This document shows, piece by piece, positions 51,431 through 60,740 of a stretch of DNA of 64,000 bases. The translations under genes were made by a program, and so were the position numbers. The stretch is taken from positions 1,116,001-1,180,000 of the forward strand of contig CP065161.1 of NCBI GenBank assembly GCA_015693905.1, written 5' to 3'. The notes below the pieces were generated by a model. The model searched no databases and was not told the origin of the DNA. It saw only the letters and a program-made list of their open reading frames with translations. This DNA comes from Rhodobacterales bacterium HKCCA1288. GTDB taxonomy: Bacteria; Pseudomonadota; Alphaproteobacteria; Rhodobacterales; Rhodobacteraceae. The stretch's first letter is position 1. Each line of letters opens with the position of its first letter.

Positions 51431-53401
51431 ATGGAAAGCCTGCTTTTACAGGCGACAATCTATCTTTCTGCGATGGTGATCGCTGTGCCCCTGACCGTGC
51501 GGTTTGGTCTGGGATCGGTCTTGGGGTATTTGCTTGCTGGCATCGCGATTGGCCCATTGATTGGGTATATCGGCTCGGACACAGATGACCTTCAACATTA
51601 CGCCGAATTTGGCGTGGTGCTGATGCTGTTTCTGATCGGTTTAGAGCTAGAGCCGCGCAATCTTTGGGATATGCGGCAACGCTTGATTGGTTTGGGCGGG
51701 GCGCAGGTTGTTTTGACAACCTTCGCGCTTGCAGGGGTCGCGCTGCTCTTTGGCTTGCAATGGCAATTGGCCTTGGCAACAGGGATGATCTTGGCCCTGT
51801 CTTCGACCGCGATTGTGCTACAGACGCTCAGCGAAAAGGGATTGATGAAAACCAACGGCGGCCGCGGCGCGTTTTCTGTGCTTATGACCCAAGATATTGC
51901 CGTCATTCCGATGTTGGCGTTCCTTCCCCTTTTGGCCGTGTCGGGCAGTTTAAGTTTTGCGCAAGACGGCTCGATCCAACGCGCCACCGATACGGCGGAT
52001 CATGGGGCCCATTCCTTCTCACTGGTCGAAGGACTGCCGGGATGGGGGGTGACGCTGGTCACAATTGCCGCCATCGCGCTTGTGATCCTTGCGGGGCATT
52101 TCCTATCCCGCCCCCTGTTCCGCTTTATCCACATGGCGCGTTTGCGCGAGGTCTATACCGCGGTGGCCCTCGTGATCGTTGTTGGAATCGCAGCCCTGAT
52201 GATCTTGGTGGGTCTTTCGCCCGCGCTTGGGGCGTTTATTGCGGGCGTTGTCCTCGCCAATTCCGAATTTCGCCATGAATTAGAGGCCGATATCGCCCCA
52301 TTCAAAGGCCTGCTCTTGGGGCTATTCTTTATCACAGTGGGCGCAGGTATAAATTTCGGAACGCTATTTTCAGCGCCCCTGACAATCTTGGGTCTGACCT
52401 TGGGAATGATGGCCCTCAAAGGCGTGATCCTTCTGGCTATCGGCTTTGCCTTTGGAATGCGGAAAAAAGACCTGTCTCTCTTTACGCTGGGCCTTGCACA
52501 AGCGGGCGAGTTTGGCTTTGTTTTGATCTCATTCTCAGTGCAGCAATCGGTGATGACCGATGCGACCGGCCAAATGCTATTGTTGGTTGTGGCGCTGTCC
52601 ATGCTCCTGACACCTTTGGCCTTCATCCTCTATGATCGGCTTGCCCATCGTTTGGCCGATACAGGCACCGCCCCAGAGGCCGATGAAATCGGGGAAACCG
52701 CGCCCATCATCATCGCAGGCGTGGGGCGGTTTGGGCAGGTGGTCAATCGTGTTGTCCAAGGTGCAGGGTTTAAGACGGTGGTGCTCGATGCCGATTTATC
52801 GGTCATCCAGCTGATGCGCGGCTTTGGCTTTAAGGCGTTTTTCGGTGACCCGACCCGCCCCGAACTTTTGACCGCGGCAGGGTTAGAAGAGGCCAAGGTT
52901 CTTGTCGTTGCGGTCGACAACAAGGAAAGCGCGGTGCGTCTTGTCACCTATGCGCGCCGCATCAGGCCAGATCTCCATATCACCGCACGGGCGCATGATC
53001 GGCTGCACGTCTACGAGCTTTATAAGGCAGGTGCAGATCATATCGTGCGCGAGATGTTCGACAGCTCACTGCGGGCCGCGCGCTATGTGCTTGAGGATAT
53101 GGGCCTGTCTGATTACGAGGCCCATGAAATGGAGGTGGCCTTTTACCGCCATGACCGCCAAAATCTGCGCGATTTGGCGGAACTGTGGAAACCAGGCGTG
53201 CCGATTGCCGAGAACCCCGCCTATATGGAACGCGCGCGCGAATTGAACGCGAACCTTGAGGCGGCGCTGCTCAGCGCATTAGACGAAGCCACGCGTGAGA
53301 ACGCCATGGGGGAAGGCCCGACAGATCGCCGCCGCGCGCGCGGTGATGCCAGCGCACTTTCGGGCAAGCTGTCACGTGGCGGTGCGCGGGATGCCTCTTA
53401 A
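51431..53401 (+). CDS. Kef-type monovalent cation:proton antiporter (CPA2 family)
   Basis: 656 aa. N-terminal membrane domain of about 12 helices (about residues 1-400; [52 protein letters not shown] and [45 protein letters not shown] are typical), then a cytosolic TrkA-N/RCK domain (about 425-545) with [20 protein letters not shown] binding NAD(H), and a charged tail. It exports potassium in exchange for protons, as in the glutathione-gated KefB/KefC systems. No KefF/KefG partner is adjacent. Stop interlocks with cobT. Confidence 0.92.
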   Translation: MESLLLQATIYLSAMVIAVPLTVRFGLGSVLGYLLAGIAIGPLIGYIGSDTDDLQHYAEFGVVLMLFLIGLELEPRNLWDMRQRLIGLGGAQVVLTTFALAGVALLFGLQWQLALATGMILALSSTAIVLQTLSEKGLMKTNGGRGAFSVLMTQDIAVIPMLAFLPLLAVSGSLSFAQDGSIQRATDTADHGAHSFSLVEGLPGWGVTLVTIAAIALVILAGHFLSRPLFRFIHMARLREVYTAVALVIVVGIAALMILVGLSPALGAFIAGVVLANSEFRHELEADIAPFKGLLLGLFFITVGAGINFGTLFSAPLTILGLTLGMMALKGVILLAIGFAFGMRKKDLSLFTLGLAQAGEFGFVLISFSVQQSVMTDATGQMLLLVVALSMLLTPLAFILYDRLAHRLADTGTAPEADEIGETAPIIIAGVGRFGQVVNRVVQGAGFKTVVLDADLSVIQLMRGFGFKAFFGDPTRPELLTAAGLEEAKVLVVAVDNKESAVRLVTYARRIRPDLHITARAHDRLHVYELYKAGADHIVREMFDSSLRAARYVLEDMGLSDYEAHEMEVAFYRHDRQNLRDLAELWKPGVPIAENPAYMERARELNANLEAALLSALDEATRENAMGEGPTDRRRARGDASALSGKLSRGGARDAS

Positions 53402-54408
53402 CCCGCGCTGACGCCAGCTTCAGCAAAGCTTGCCATGCCTGAGTGGCAGGCAAGCGCCCCTTTAAGAATTTGAATGGCCAAGGCGGCCCCGCTGCCTTCA
53501 CCAAGACGCAATCCAAGGTTCAGTAAAGGCTGTTTGCCAATCGCGTCCAGCAATTTGCGATGCCCCCCCTCAGCCGAAAGATGGCCTGCCACACAATGAT
53601 CCAATGCACCCTTTTGGGCCTGCTCCAAACAGGCGGCCGCCGCAGTGCAGATAAATCCATCAAGGATAACAGGGATGCAGTTTGCGCGCGCCGCAGCAAT
53701 CGCGCCCGCCATGGCAACAATCTCGCGCCCGCCCAAGCATCGCAAAGCCGTCAATGGATCGCTCCGCGCCCCAGGGTTCGCGGCAATCCCCCGCGCCACC
53801 ACATCCGCCTTGCGCGCAAGGCCCGCATCATCCACACCCGTGCCGCGACCAACCCAATCGCCCCCCGTGCCACCAAACAGCGCACAGGCCATCGCCGCAG
53901 CCGCGGTGGTGTTGCCGATCCCCATTTCTCCTACCACCAAAAGATCAGAAGTTGGATCAACAGCCCCCCAGCCTGTTGAGAACGCAGCCAAAAACGCGGC
54001 CTCATCCATTGCAGGGCCTTCCGTGAAATCTGCGGTTGGCTGTTCCAGATCAAGCGCATGAACATCCATCTTCGCACCAGCAAGTTTGGACAGTTGATTG
54101 ATCGCTGCCCCGCCTGCCTCGAAATTAGCAACCATTTGCACTGTGACCTCAGGGGGAAAGGCACTGACACCCTGAGCTGTGATCCCGTGGTTCCCTGCAA
54201 AGACAATGACCTGTGGGGCGTCAATTTGCGCGCGCGCATTGCCGCGCCACCCGCAATACCAGATTGCCACCTCCTCAAGCCGCCCCAAAGCAGCAGGCGG
54301 CTTGGTCAATTGGCCGTTGCGCAGCTCGGCAGCCTCCAACGCGGTTGCGTCAGGTTTGGGGGCTGCGGCAAGGGCCGCGTGAATGTCGGAAAGGGTCTCA
54401 AATTGCAT
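53398..54408 (-). CDS. cobT: Nicotinate-nucleotide--dimethylbenzimidazole phosphoribosyltransferase CobT
   Basis: 336 aa. [73 protein letters not shown] and [25 protein letters not shown] are characteristic of CobT (CobU in some species). It activates the lower-ligand base of cobalamin. Divergent from cobS across only 87 bp, too short for a standard cobalamin riboswitch. Ends in a TTAA overlap with the antiporter gene. Confidence 0.96.
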   Translation of the reverse strand: MQFETLSDIHAALAAAPKPDATALEAAELRNGQLTKPPAALGRLEEVAIWYCGWRGNARAQIDAPQVIVFAGNHGITAQGVSAFPPEVTVQMVANFEAGGAAINQLSKLAGAKMDVHALDLEQPTADFTEGPAMDEAAFLAAFSTGWGAVDPTSDLLVVGEMGIGNTTAAAAMACALFGGTGGDWVGRGTGVDDAGLARKADVVARGIAANPGARSDPLTALRCLGGREIVAMAGAIAAARANCIPVILDGFICTAAAACLEQAQKGALDHCVAGHLSAEGGHRKLLDAIGKQPLLNLGLRLGEGSGAALAIQILKGALACHSGMASFAEAGVSAG

Positions 54409-54495
54409 GACGAGCTTTGTCCACTAGATCAAAGGATTGCGTGCTGCCCCCCCTATCCGATAGACAATGGCGGGGACAACAGGAACATCGCAAGA

Positions 54496-55260
54496 ATGAC
54501 CCATAACTTTCTGCATGGAAACCGACCAAAACTAGGCGATATCGCCGTTGCCTTTGCGCTTTTGAGCCGCCTTTCCCTGCCCTTCAAACCCGATTACACG
54601 CGCGGCGCAGAGGCCGCATGGGCCTATCCGCTTGTGGGCGCGGCTATCGGCGCGATTGGGATGGGGCTTGGCGGTGCGGCTTTGGGGCTGGGCCTGCCGC
54701 TTAGCGTTGCGGGTATAATCGCGCTTGCCGCCCTTATCCTCAGCACAGGCGCGATGCATGAGGACGGTCTCTCGGATGTGGCTGATGGGTTTTGGGGCGG
54801 ATGGAGTGTGGAAGATCGCCTGACCATCATGAAAGACAGTCATGTGGGCGTATACGGCGTCATTGCCCTGACCTTATCGCTGCTGCTTCGCGCAAGCCTA
54901 ATCATCACGGTTTTACCGCAAGCCCCCCTTGCCCTGATTGCCATCGCCGCATTGAGCCGCGCGCCCATGGTCGTGCTGATGCGTTTTTTGCCCAACCCCC
55001 GCGCCGCGGGACTGTCGCGCAGCGTGGGAACCCCGTCTAACGTCACCACGGGCGGCGCAGCTATTCTTGCCTGTCTGATAACATTGGGCCTGATCGGGCC
55101 GCTTTCGGGCCTCTTGGTGATTGGCGTTGCGGCCTTGGCGGCATTAAGCCTTGGTTTGTTGGCTAAGGCCAAAATCGGCGGGCAAACGGGGGATGTGTTG
55201 GGGGCAAGCCAACAGATCACCGAAATTGTTGCCTTAGCGGCAATTGCATCTGTCTTATAA
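54496..55260 (+). CDS. cobS: Adenosylcobinamide-GDP ribazoletransferase CobS
   Basis: 254-aa polytopic membrane protein that joins adenosylcobinamide-GDP to alpha-ribazole, the last step of cobalamin assembly. FALLSRLSLPFKPDYTRGAEAAWAYPLVGAAIGAIG, STGAMHEDGLSDVADGFWGGWSVEDRLTIMKDSHVGVYGVIAL (acidic metal site) and GGQTGDVLGASQQITEIVALAA are typical. The ATG at 54496 fits the family; the long frame from 54058 is antisense to cobT and is rejected. Confidence 0.95.
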   Translation: MTHNFLHGNRPKLGDIAVAFALLSRLSLPFKPDYTRGAEAAWAYPLVGAAIGAIGMGLGGAALGLGLPLSVAGIIALAALILSTGAMHEDGLSDVADGFWGGWSVEDRLTIMKDSHVGVYGVIALTLSLLLRASLIITVLPQAPLALIAIAALSRAPMVVLMRFLPNPRAAGLSRSVGTPSNVTTGGAAILACLITLGLIGPLSGLLVIGVAALAALSLGLLAKAKIGGQTGDVLGASQQITEIVALAAIASVL

Positions 55261-55266
55261 CGAAAA

Positions 55267-55294
55267 CGCCGCGCGAAGATCCCTTCACGCGGCG
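55267..55294. terminator. Bidirectional terminator between cobS and carD
   Basis: Stem CGCCGCG / CGCGGCG continued, after one mismatch, by GAAG / CTTC around a 4-nt loop. It sits 6 nt after cobS and 24 nt before the carD stop, between convergent genes. The T-tracts are weak. Confidence 0.75.
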
Positions 55295-55317
55295 CATCGA
55301 ATGTTTCAAGAAATGGC

Positions 55318-55830
55318 TTAGGCCGCGCGGGCGGTCAAAACCTCATCCACGCGCTGCTGCGCGCCGCGCTCATCCATGCCTTGCACGGCGGCCAACTCGC
55401 GGGTCAAACGCTCGAGCGCTGCTTCATACAGCTGACGCTCAGAATAGCTTTGCTCGCGCTGGTCATCCGCACGATGCAAATCGCGCACCACTTCGGCAAT
55501 TGCGATCAAATCGCCAGAATTGATCTTTTGCTCATATTCTTGCGCACGGCGCGACCACATGGCCCGCTTCACCCGCGCCTTACCCTTCAGCGTATCTAGC
55601 GCCTTGGACACGACATCGGGGCTCGACAGCGAGCGCATCCCGACCTCAGTGGCCTTTGCGGTTGGCACCCGCAGGGTCATTTTGTCTTTTTCAAACGAGA
55701 TCACGAACAGCTCCAGATTGATGCCAGCAATCTCTTGCTCTTCAATCGAGATGATCTGACCCACACCATGGGCGGGATAGACCACATAATCATTGGGGCT
55801 GAATTCTTGCGATTTACGCGCCTTGCTCAT
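55318..55830 (-). CDS. carD: CarD family transcriptional regulator (CdnL type)
   Basis: 170 aa. N-terminal RNA-polymerase-interacting domain FSPNDYVVYPAHGVGQIISIEEQEIAGINLELFVISFEKDKMTLRVPTAKA (about residues 8-60), then a helical DNA-binding domain with MWSRRAQEYEQKINSGDLIAIAEVVRDLHRADDQREQSYSERQLYEAALERLTRELAAV. CarD/CdnL stabilises open promoter complexes at many (for example rRNA) promoters. Start MSKARKSQ at 55830. Confidence 0.95.
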   Translation of the reverse strand: MSKARKSQEFSPNDYVVYPAHGVGQIISIEEQEIAGINLELFVISFEKDKMTLRVPTAKATEVGMRSLSSPDVVSKALDTLKGKARVKRAMWSRRAQEYEQKINSGDLIAIAEVVRDLHRADDQREQSYSERQLYEAALERLTRELAAVQGMDERGAQQRVDEVLTARAA

Positions 55831-56148
55831 AAGCAGTGTTTCCTTTGCACGGGCCACCCACGGCAATCAGCCGAAAAAACCGCATGCAGAAAAGAGCTGC
55901 TTTTCTACATTGGCGATTGTTACGGAATGTGAGGCGATGGCCTAAGCCCGTGAATATGTTGGTTTGGGCAGTGATTCCAAAAAAGTTTGCAACAGCAATG
56001 TAACACAAAATTACGCTGATTCAAAGTTGGCGCAGCAGACCTGCGCCCATATCCCTATTTTTTCAGATAAATTTGCGCACAAATAAAGGCCAGCACAAAT
56101 AGAACACAGGCGAATCGGTGCCAGAATCGCCGCGCCCTTGTTTGCTAT
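55831..56148. other. 318-bp region without a recognisable gene (carD leader and fdxA 3' end)
   Basis: AT-richer than the surroundings, particularly 55970-56110. It must hold the carD promoter (leftward) and the 3' end of fdxA. On the minus strand a short run of hydrophobic codons at about 56045-56130 has no start codon or ribosome site. No tRNA fold, palindrome of note or repeat was seen. Confidence 0.5.
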
Positions 56149-56484
56149 TTAGCCACCTTCACCGGGCTTTTCGGAAAAGAGATCCATTTTGCCAGGCTTG
56201 CCATCCATCTCCTCTGCCTCGGGCAGTGGGTCTTTCTTGGTGATGATCACAGGCCATGCTTCTGACCATTTGCGGTTAAACTCAACCCACTGCTCCATAT
56301 CTGGCTCAGTATCGGGCCGGATCGCATCGGCAGGGCATTCAGGCTCGCAGACGCCGCAATCGATACATTCGTCTGGATGGATGACCAACATATTCTCGCC
56401 CTCGTAGAAGCAATCCACGGGGCATACCTCAACGCAGTCTGTATATTTGCAGGCAATGCAATTGTCGGTCACGACATAGGTCAT
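56149..56484 (-). CDS. fdxA: Seven-iron ferredoxin FdxA
   Basis: 111 aa. [58 protein letters not shown] carries the cysteines for one [3Fe-4S] and one [4Fe-4S] cluster. The C-terminal extension (about residues 58-111) is that of the FdxA type. It transfers electrons in the cytoplasm; the partner is not evident. Located between the S4/helicase genes and carD. Confidence 0.96.
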   Translation of the reverse strand: MTYVVTDNCIACKYTDCVEVCPVDCFYEGENMLVIHPDECIDCGVCEPECPADAIRPDTEPDMEQWVEFNRKWSEAWPVIITKKDPLPEAEEMDGKPGKMDLFSEKPGEGG

Positions 56485-56541
56485 AGGGTCATCACTCTTT
56501 TCAAAAGATCATGCGGCATGGGTTTACTGCCCTGCCGCCCA

Positions 56542-56916
56542 TCATTCAAGCACCCCTTGGCGCAAAGAAATAGCCTGTCGCCTTTCGCGTTTTGAGGGGC
56601 GTCCATGTCCCTCCATCTGGGGCTTTTCTGGAACAGTTTCTTTGATCTCGCTCAAATCGGCATAACAGGCCTGCGCCTCCGAAGCGGGGCCGCGGCGGAC
56701 GGGCAAGGATATAACCCGCACCACGCGCACCGTCTGGCCTTGCGCGAAGGTCAGAACATCCCCCGCGCCGATGGCAGTTGCGGGTTTGGTAACCCGCGCG
56801 CTGTTCACCCGCACCGCCCCCTCCTCAACAATACGGGTGGCGAGGCTGCGGGTTTTGAAGAACCGCGCATGCCACAGCCATTTATCAATCCGCAAGGTCG
56901 GGCGGGGTTGGGTCAA
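56542..56916 (-). CDS. RNA-binding S4 domain protein (Hsp15-like)
   Basis: 124 aa. The S4 domain covers about residues 8-70 (LRIDKWLWHARFFKTRSLATRIVEEGAVRVNSARVTKPATAIGAGDVLTFAQG), followed by a basic tail. Hsp15-type proteins bind stalled 50S subunits carrying nascent chains. The start overlaps the helicase stop by 4 nt, so the two are coupled and likely act in RNA metabolism together. Confidence 0.92.
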   Translation of the reverse strand: MTQPRPTLRIDKWLWHARFFKTRSLATRIVEEGAVRVNSARVTKPATAIGAGDVLTFAQGQTVRVVRVISLPVRRGPASEAQACYADLSEIKETVPEKPQMEGHGRPSKRERRQAISLRQGVLE

Positions 56917-59711
56917 CCTTTCTCCTTCAGACCCATCAAGGCCTGCGCAAATGGGTTATCGGGATCAATGCGATCTTTTTTCTCAGGCTTGGCGCTGAAA
57001 CTGCGCGCGGCCTCAGGCTTGCCGCCCTGACCCTTTCCTTTGGGCCCGCGCTGCGGCTTGCCACCTTTGCGCGGAGGCCGTCCTGATCCATCCGTCTCAC
57101 CCGCACCTTCGCGGCGCGGGTTTGGTTTACGATCCCGCCGTGGTGGCGCCCATTTGAAGTTATAGAAAACTTCCATCTCTGGCGCATCCTCTGGGGCATC
57201 GGGTGCGGCAGCATCTGCCACCTGTGGCACTTCGGCGGTTGGCTCAGGCGTAGTTTCGGCGGGTTCCGCATCCGTGGCGGCATCAGGCGCTGCGATCTCT
57301 GCGGGGGCATCAACCACCGCCTTAACCTTCACCCGTTCGCCCCTCTCAGCGCGATAGCCAAGACCTGTCATCAAATCCGCGAATTGCTCCAGCGTGAGGC
57401 CTGTGATGGACAGCATATCTGCATTGCCCTCGAACCCTGCGCGGCTGTCTTCCTTGCGCAGCATGTCAGCGAGACGTTCAAGCATATCAATACGGATCGC
57501 ACGCGTACCAGCGGGACGGTAACCTGACATTGTGAAATACCCCTCTGGCGCTTCTGCGTCATTGGGAATTGTCACGAGCCCCGGAGGGGGGCTTTCGGGG
57601 AATTGATCCAACTTGCCCGCCAACGCCCATAGAACCAAGCGCAACCGTGTCGGCGCGGGTTTTAGCAAGGCAGGCATGAACACGGTGAACTGACCAAAGC
57701 GCACCCCATGTTTGCGCAAGAGCGCGCGTGCCTCTTGATCAAGGGCTTTGACATCTTCTGCGACATCGCTGCGTGGCAAGATGCCCATGGCCTCAGACAG
57801 GCGGAAGGCAAAACCGCGCGCAAGCCCCGTGATGCCCTCATCTTTTTGCATCGCCAACATAGGCTCAAACAGGGCCGCAATTTTGCGATCAATAAAATGC
57901 TGCAAGCGCCGCTGCACTTTCTGGATAACCTCAGGGCCAGCATCCTCGTCCACAAAGGCCTCAGCCACGGGGCGTGTTGCGTCACTGCCAAGGGTGAGTT
58001 TGCCAACTGCTGATTGGCCCCACATCAGCCCACCTTGCTCGGTGAAGTCAAATTCTGTGTCGGGCGCATTATATAGACGATCTGCGCGCAGATGCAGCTC
58101 GGGCTTGAGGGCAGCCACGGCGGCTTGGCGCAAAGTTTTCGCCTCATCAGGGGTGGCGGCACTATCTTGGCGGAAGCGGAACCCGTCCAAACGACCAATG
58201 AATTGGCCCTCTACGGTGACTTCCCCGTTTTCATTCACTTCGGCCACAAGGCTCTCCTTCTGTTTCAATCGCCGCATCAAAACCGATGTGCGCCGATCGA
58301 CAAATCTTTGGGTCAGTCGCTCATGGAGCGCATCTGACAAGCGGTCTTCTACCGCACGGGTTTCCTCGCGCCAATACGCGACATCATCCACCCAAGCAGC
58401 ACGTTGTGCGACAAATGTCCATGTGCGGATATAAGCCAAGCGTTTCGATAATGTGTCAATGTCGCCATCTTGCCGATCAATCCGCTTTACCTGCCGCGCA
58501 AGCCAATCATCAGGCACGCGGCCCAATTCATGCAAATATTGAAAGATACCCGCCAAGAGGCTGCTATGCTCAGCGGGGCTAATCCCCCGAAAATCAGGGA
58601 TACAGCATACATCCCACAAAAGCCGCACATCTTGGGCATCTCTGATCCGATGGGTCACATCGGCCCGTTCCGAAAGCGTCCGCAGCGCGATGACATCATC
58701 TGCTGCACGCGCCCGCGTCAGCCATTCATTGTCGGTTTGCGCCTCTAAAGACATCAAAAGACGCGAAATTGATCCAAATGACAGGCGACTGTTGCGCCAT
58801 TGCAATTTGCGGATGGGGGCAAAACGATGCTCGGTGATGGCTTTAGCCACTTCATCATCTAATGGGCTTGCCTCGCCCGTGACGCCAAATGTGCCTGGCA
58901 AAGTATGACGGCCCGCGCGGCCCGCGATCTGACCCAATTCATTCGGCGCCAAATCGCGCATCTTGCGGCCATCAAATTTGCGCAGACCCGAAAAGGCCAC
59001 GTGCTTGATATCCAGATTAAGCCCCATGCCAATGGCATCCGTAGCCACCAGAAATTCAACATCGCCGTTTTGATACAAATCGACCTGTGCATTGCGCGTG
59101 CGCGGGCTAAGCGCACCCATCACAACCGCAGCACCGCCCTTTTGGCGGCGCAAAAGCTCGGCAATGGCATAGACGTTTTCAACCGAAAACCCGACAATGG
59201 CCGAGCGCGGCGACATGCGCGACAGTTTCTTTGAACCAGTATAAGTCAGTTCCGAAAAGCGTTCTCGGCTCAGGAATTGCGCCTTCGGCACAAGCGCCGC
59301 GATTGCGCCCCGCATCGTATCTGCGCCCAGAAACAACGTCTCATGCAGGCCCCGCGCATGAAGCAAGCGATCGGTAAAGACATGGCCCCGCTCTGGATCA
59401 GCACAAAGTTGGATTTCATCCACAGCCAAAAAATCGCATGCGTGATTTGTGGGCATCGCCTCGACTGTGCAGACCCAATATTGCACGCGATCAGGAATGA
59501 TGCGTTCCTCGCCCGTGATCAGCGCGACCACGGAAGGGCCGCGTATGGCCACAATGCGATCATAGACTTCGCGCGCCAAGAGGCGCAAAGGCAGGCCAAT
59601 CACGCCAGTGCGATGCGCCAACATCCTCTCGATGGCGTAATGGGTCTTGCCCGTATTGGTGGGGCCTAATACGGCAGCGATCCGCCCTTGGCCCATCAAT
59701 GTGCCCGTCAT
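56913..59711 (-). CDS. SUV3-like DEAD/DExH-box RNA helicase
   Basis: About 932 aa. Walker A in IAAVLGPTNTGKTHYAIERML at the N-terminus, DEIQ in FLAVDEIQLCADPERGHVFTDRLLHARG, and helicase C with FLVATDAIGMGLNLDIKHVAFSGLRKFDG and IAGRAGRH. This is the arrangement of mitochondrial SUV3 and its alphaproteobacterial relatives. The C-terminal about 160 residues are low-complexity: first Ala/Pro/Glu-rich, then a basic Gly/Arg/Lys-rich stretch likely to bind RNA. Start at 59711 (MTGTLMGQGR) or 59720; the frame opens at 59777, overlapping the TPR gene end. Confidence 0.92.
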   Translation of the reverse strand: MTGTLMGQGRIAAVLGPTNTGKTHYAIERMLAHRTGVIGLPLRLLAREVYDRIVAIRGPSVVALITGEERIIPDRVQYWVCTVEAMPTNHACDFLAVDEIQLCADPERGHVFTDRLLHARGLHETLFLGADTMRGAIAALVPKAQFLSRERFSELTYTGSKKLSRMSPRSAIVGFSVENVYAIAELLRRQKGGAAVVMGALSPRTRNAQVDLYQNGDVEFLVATDAIGMGLNLDIKHVAFSGLRKFDGRKMRDLAPNELGQIAGRAGRHTLPGTFGVTGEASPLDDEVAKAITEHRFAPIRKLQWRNSRLSFGSISRLLMSLEAQTDNEWLTRARAADDVIALRTLSERADVTHRIRDAQDVRLLWDVCCIPDFRGISPAEHSSLLAGIFQYLHELGRVPDDWLARQVKRIDRQDGDIDTLSKRLAYIRTWTFVAQRAAWVDDVAYWREETRAVEDRLSDALHERLTQRFVDRRTSVLMRRLKQKESLVAEVNENGEVTVEGQFIGRLDGFRFRQDSAATPDEAKTLRQAAVAALKPELHLRADRLYNAPDTEFDFTEQGGLMWGQSAVGKLTLGSDATRPVAEAFVDEDAGPEVIQKVQRRLQHFIDRKIAALFEPMLAMQKDEGITGLARGFAFRLSEAMGILPRSDVAEDVKALDQEARALLRKHGVRFGQFTVFMPALLKPAPTRLRLVLWALAGKLDQFPESPPPGLVTIPNDAEAPEGYFTMSGYRPAGTRAIRIDMLERLADMLRKEDSRAGFEGNADMLSITGLTLEQFADLMTGLGYRAERGERVKVKAVVDAPAEIAAPDAATDAEPAETTPEPTAEVPQVADAAAPDAPEDAPEMEVFYNFKWAPPRRDRKPNPRREGAGETDGSGRPPRKGGKPQRGPKGKGQGGKPEAARSFSAKPEKKDRIDPDNPFAQALMGLKEKG

Positions 59712-59757
59712 GCCGCCCATCTTGCCCGTTTTAGGCAGAGCCCTGCCCGCCTCCTGC

Positions 59758-60357
59758 CTAGAGGCTGATTCCTTCAAGCTGGCGCTCCAGCCGCTCCACT
59801 GCCTGTTCTAGGTCGGGGCGATGCGGATGTATAGCGCGCGCGGCACGAAAAGCGTCCAAAGCATGGGAATAGGCCTCCACCTGCTCCATGATCATGCCCA
59901 ATCCCGTGAGCGCCCCAAAATGATTGGGGTTCAAGGCCAAAGTGCGCGCGATATCATCAAGGCTTGGGCCATAATCGCCCATTTCATAAAATAAGGTCGC
60001 GCGCGCGTTCCAGCCTTCCGCAAATTCAGGCGCATGATCGGTCAAGGCCGTCAAATGGGTCAATGCAGCGGAATAATCCCCCCGTGCCATGGCCTGCCTG
60101 CCACGGCGCAGCAATAAATCCATCGCGGGAGAGCCCGAGCGCGACCAAAGGTTTAGGATTTCGGCTTCGACCCGTTCCCAATCGGGCAAAATGGGGCTTT
60201 GCAACTCGCTCAACAGCGAGGCGAGCCTTGCATCGGATGCAGCTTCCTCACTGGGTGCAGCAGGGGCAGATTGTGCGAGGGCAGCACCGCAGAGGGCCGT
60301 ATTTATTGAAAATACCGCGATCAGGATGTTGAAGCTGATCCGAAATAGCCACATCAT
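59758..60357 (-). CDS. Tetratricopeptide-repeat protein, exported
   Basis: 199 aa. N-terminal signal peptide (about residues 1-28: MMWLFRISFNILIAVFSINTALCGAALAQ), an acidic linker, and about three TPR units at residues 85-185 (GDYSAALTHLTALTDHAPEFAEGWNARATLFYEMGDYGPSLDDIARTLALNPNHFGALTGLGMIMEQVEAYSHALDAFRAARAIHP). Probably periplasmic and a protein-interaction scaffold; the partner is unknown. The helicase gene starts 46 nt after its stop. Confidence 0.87.
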   Translation of the reverse strand: MMWLFRISFNILIAVFSINTALCGAALAQSAPAAPSEEAASDARLASLLSELQSPILPDWERVEAEILNLWSRSGSPAMDLLLRRGRQAMARGDYSAALTHLTALTDHAPEFAEGWNARATLFYEMGDYGPSLDDIARTLALNPNHFGALTGLGMIMEQVEAYSHALDAFRAARAIHPHRPDLEQAVERLERQLEGISL

Positions 60358-60446
60358 AGGTGAGAAGTTAGCAGCCAATCACGCGACATCCAGTCCTGAT
60401 TTTCAAAATCCTTGCGGTGAGGCCGCGTTATGAAAGAGAAATTCCA

Positions 60447-60740
60447 ATGTCCGATTTGATTGCCGCAGCCGTGGATGCAATCGCCAAAAAACTGGTCAAA
60501 CCTTACGATGGCGCGGCAAAATTCGTGATCGAGGGGGCGGGCTGCGTGATTATCCAAGGCGCAGACGTGCGCCCCAGTGACGAGGCAGAGCCTGCCGATG
60601 TGACCATGCGTGCATCATCAGAGGTGTTCCAAGACATCCTCGCAGGGCGATTAAACCCCGCCATGGCATTTATGTCAGGCAAACTTAAACTTGAGGGCGA
60701 TATGAGTGCCGCCATGCGCCTTGGTGGGGTTCTGGCGTGA
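60447..60740 (+). CDS. SCP2 sterol-binding domain protein
   Basis: 97 aa, a stand-alone SCP2 domain. KFVIEGAGCVIIQGADVRPSDEAEPADVTMRASSEVFQDILAGRLNPAMAFMSGKLKLEGDMSAAMRLGGVL matches the lipid-transfer fold. It should bind a hydrophobic molecule such as a fatty acid or CoA ester in the cytoplasm. ATG at 60447. The stop overlaps the start of the hydrolase gene by 4 nt (GTGA), tying the two. Confidence 0.93.
   Translation: MSDLIAAAVDAIAKKLVKPYDGAAKFVIEGAGCVIIQGADVRPSDEAEPADVTMRASSEVFQDILAGRLNPAMAFMSGKLKLEGDMSAAMRLGGVLA

Noticed and set aside
54409-54495. Cobalamin riboswitch between cobT and cobS
   Set aside because: The divergent gap is only 87 bp, too short for the roughly 200-nt element, and I see no B12-box-like sequence.
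54058-54495. N-terminal extension of CobS
   Set aside because: Antisense to cobT; family N-terminus begins at 54496.
56045-56130. Short hydrophobic minus-strand frame downstream of fdxA
   Set aside because: No initiation codon in the open stretch and no ribosome site.
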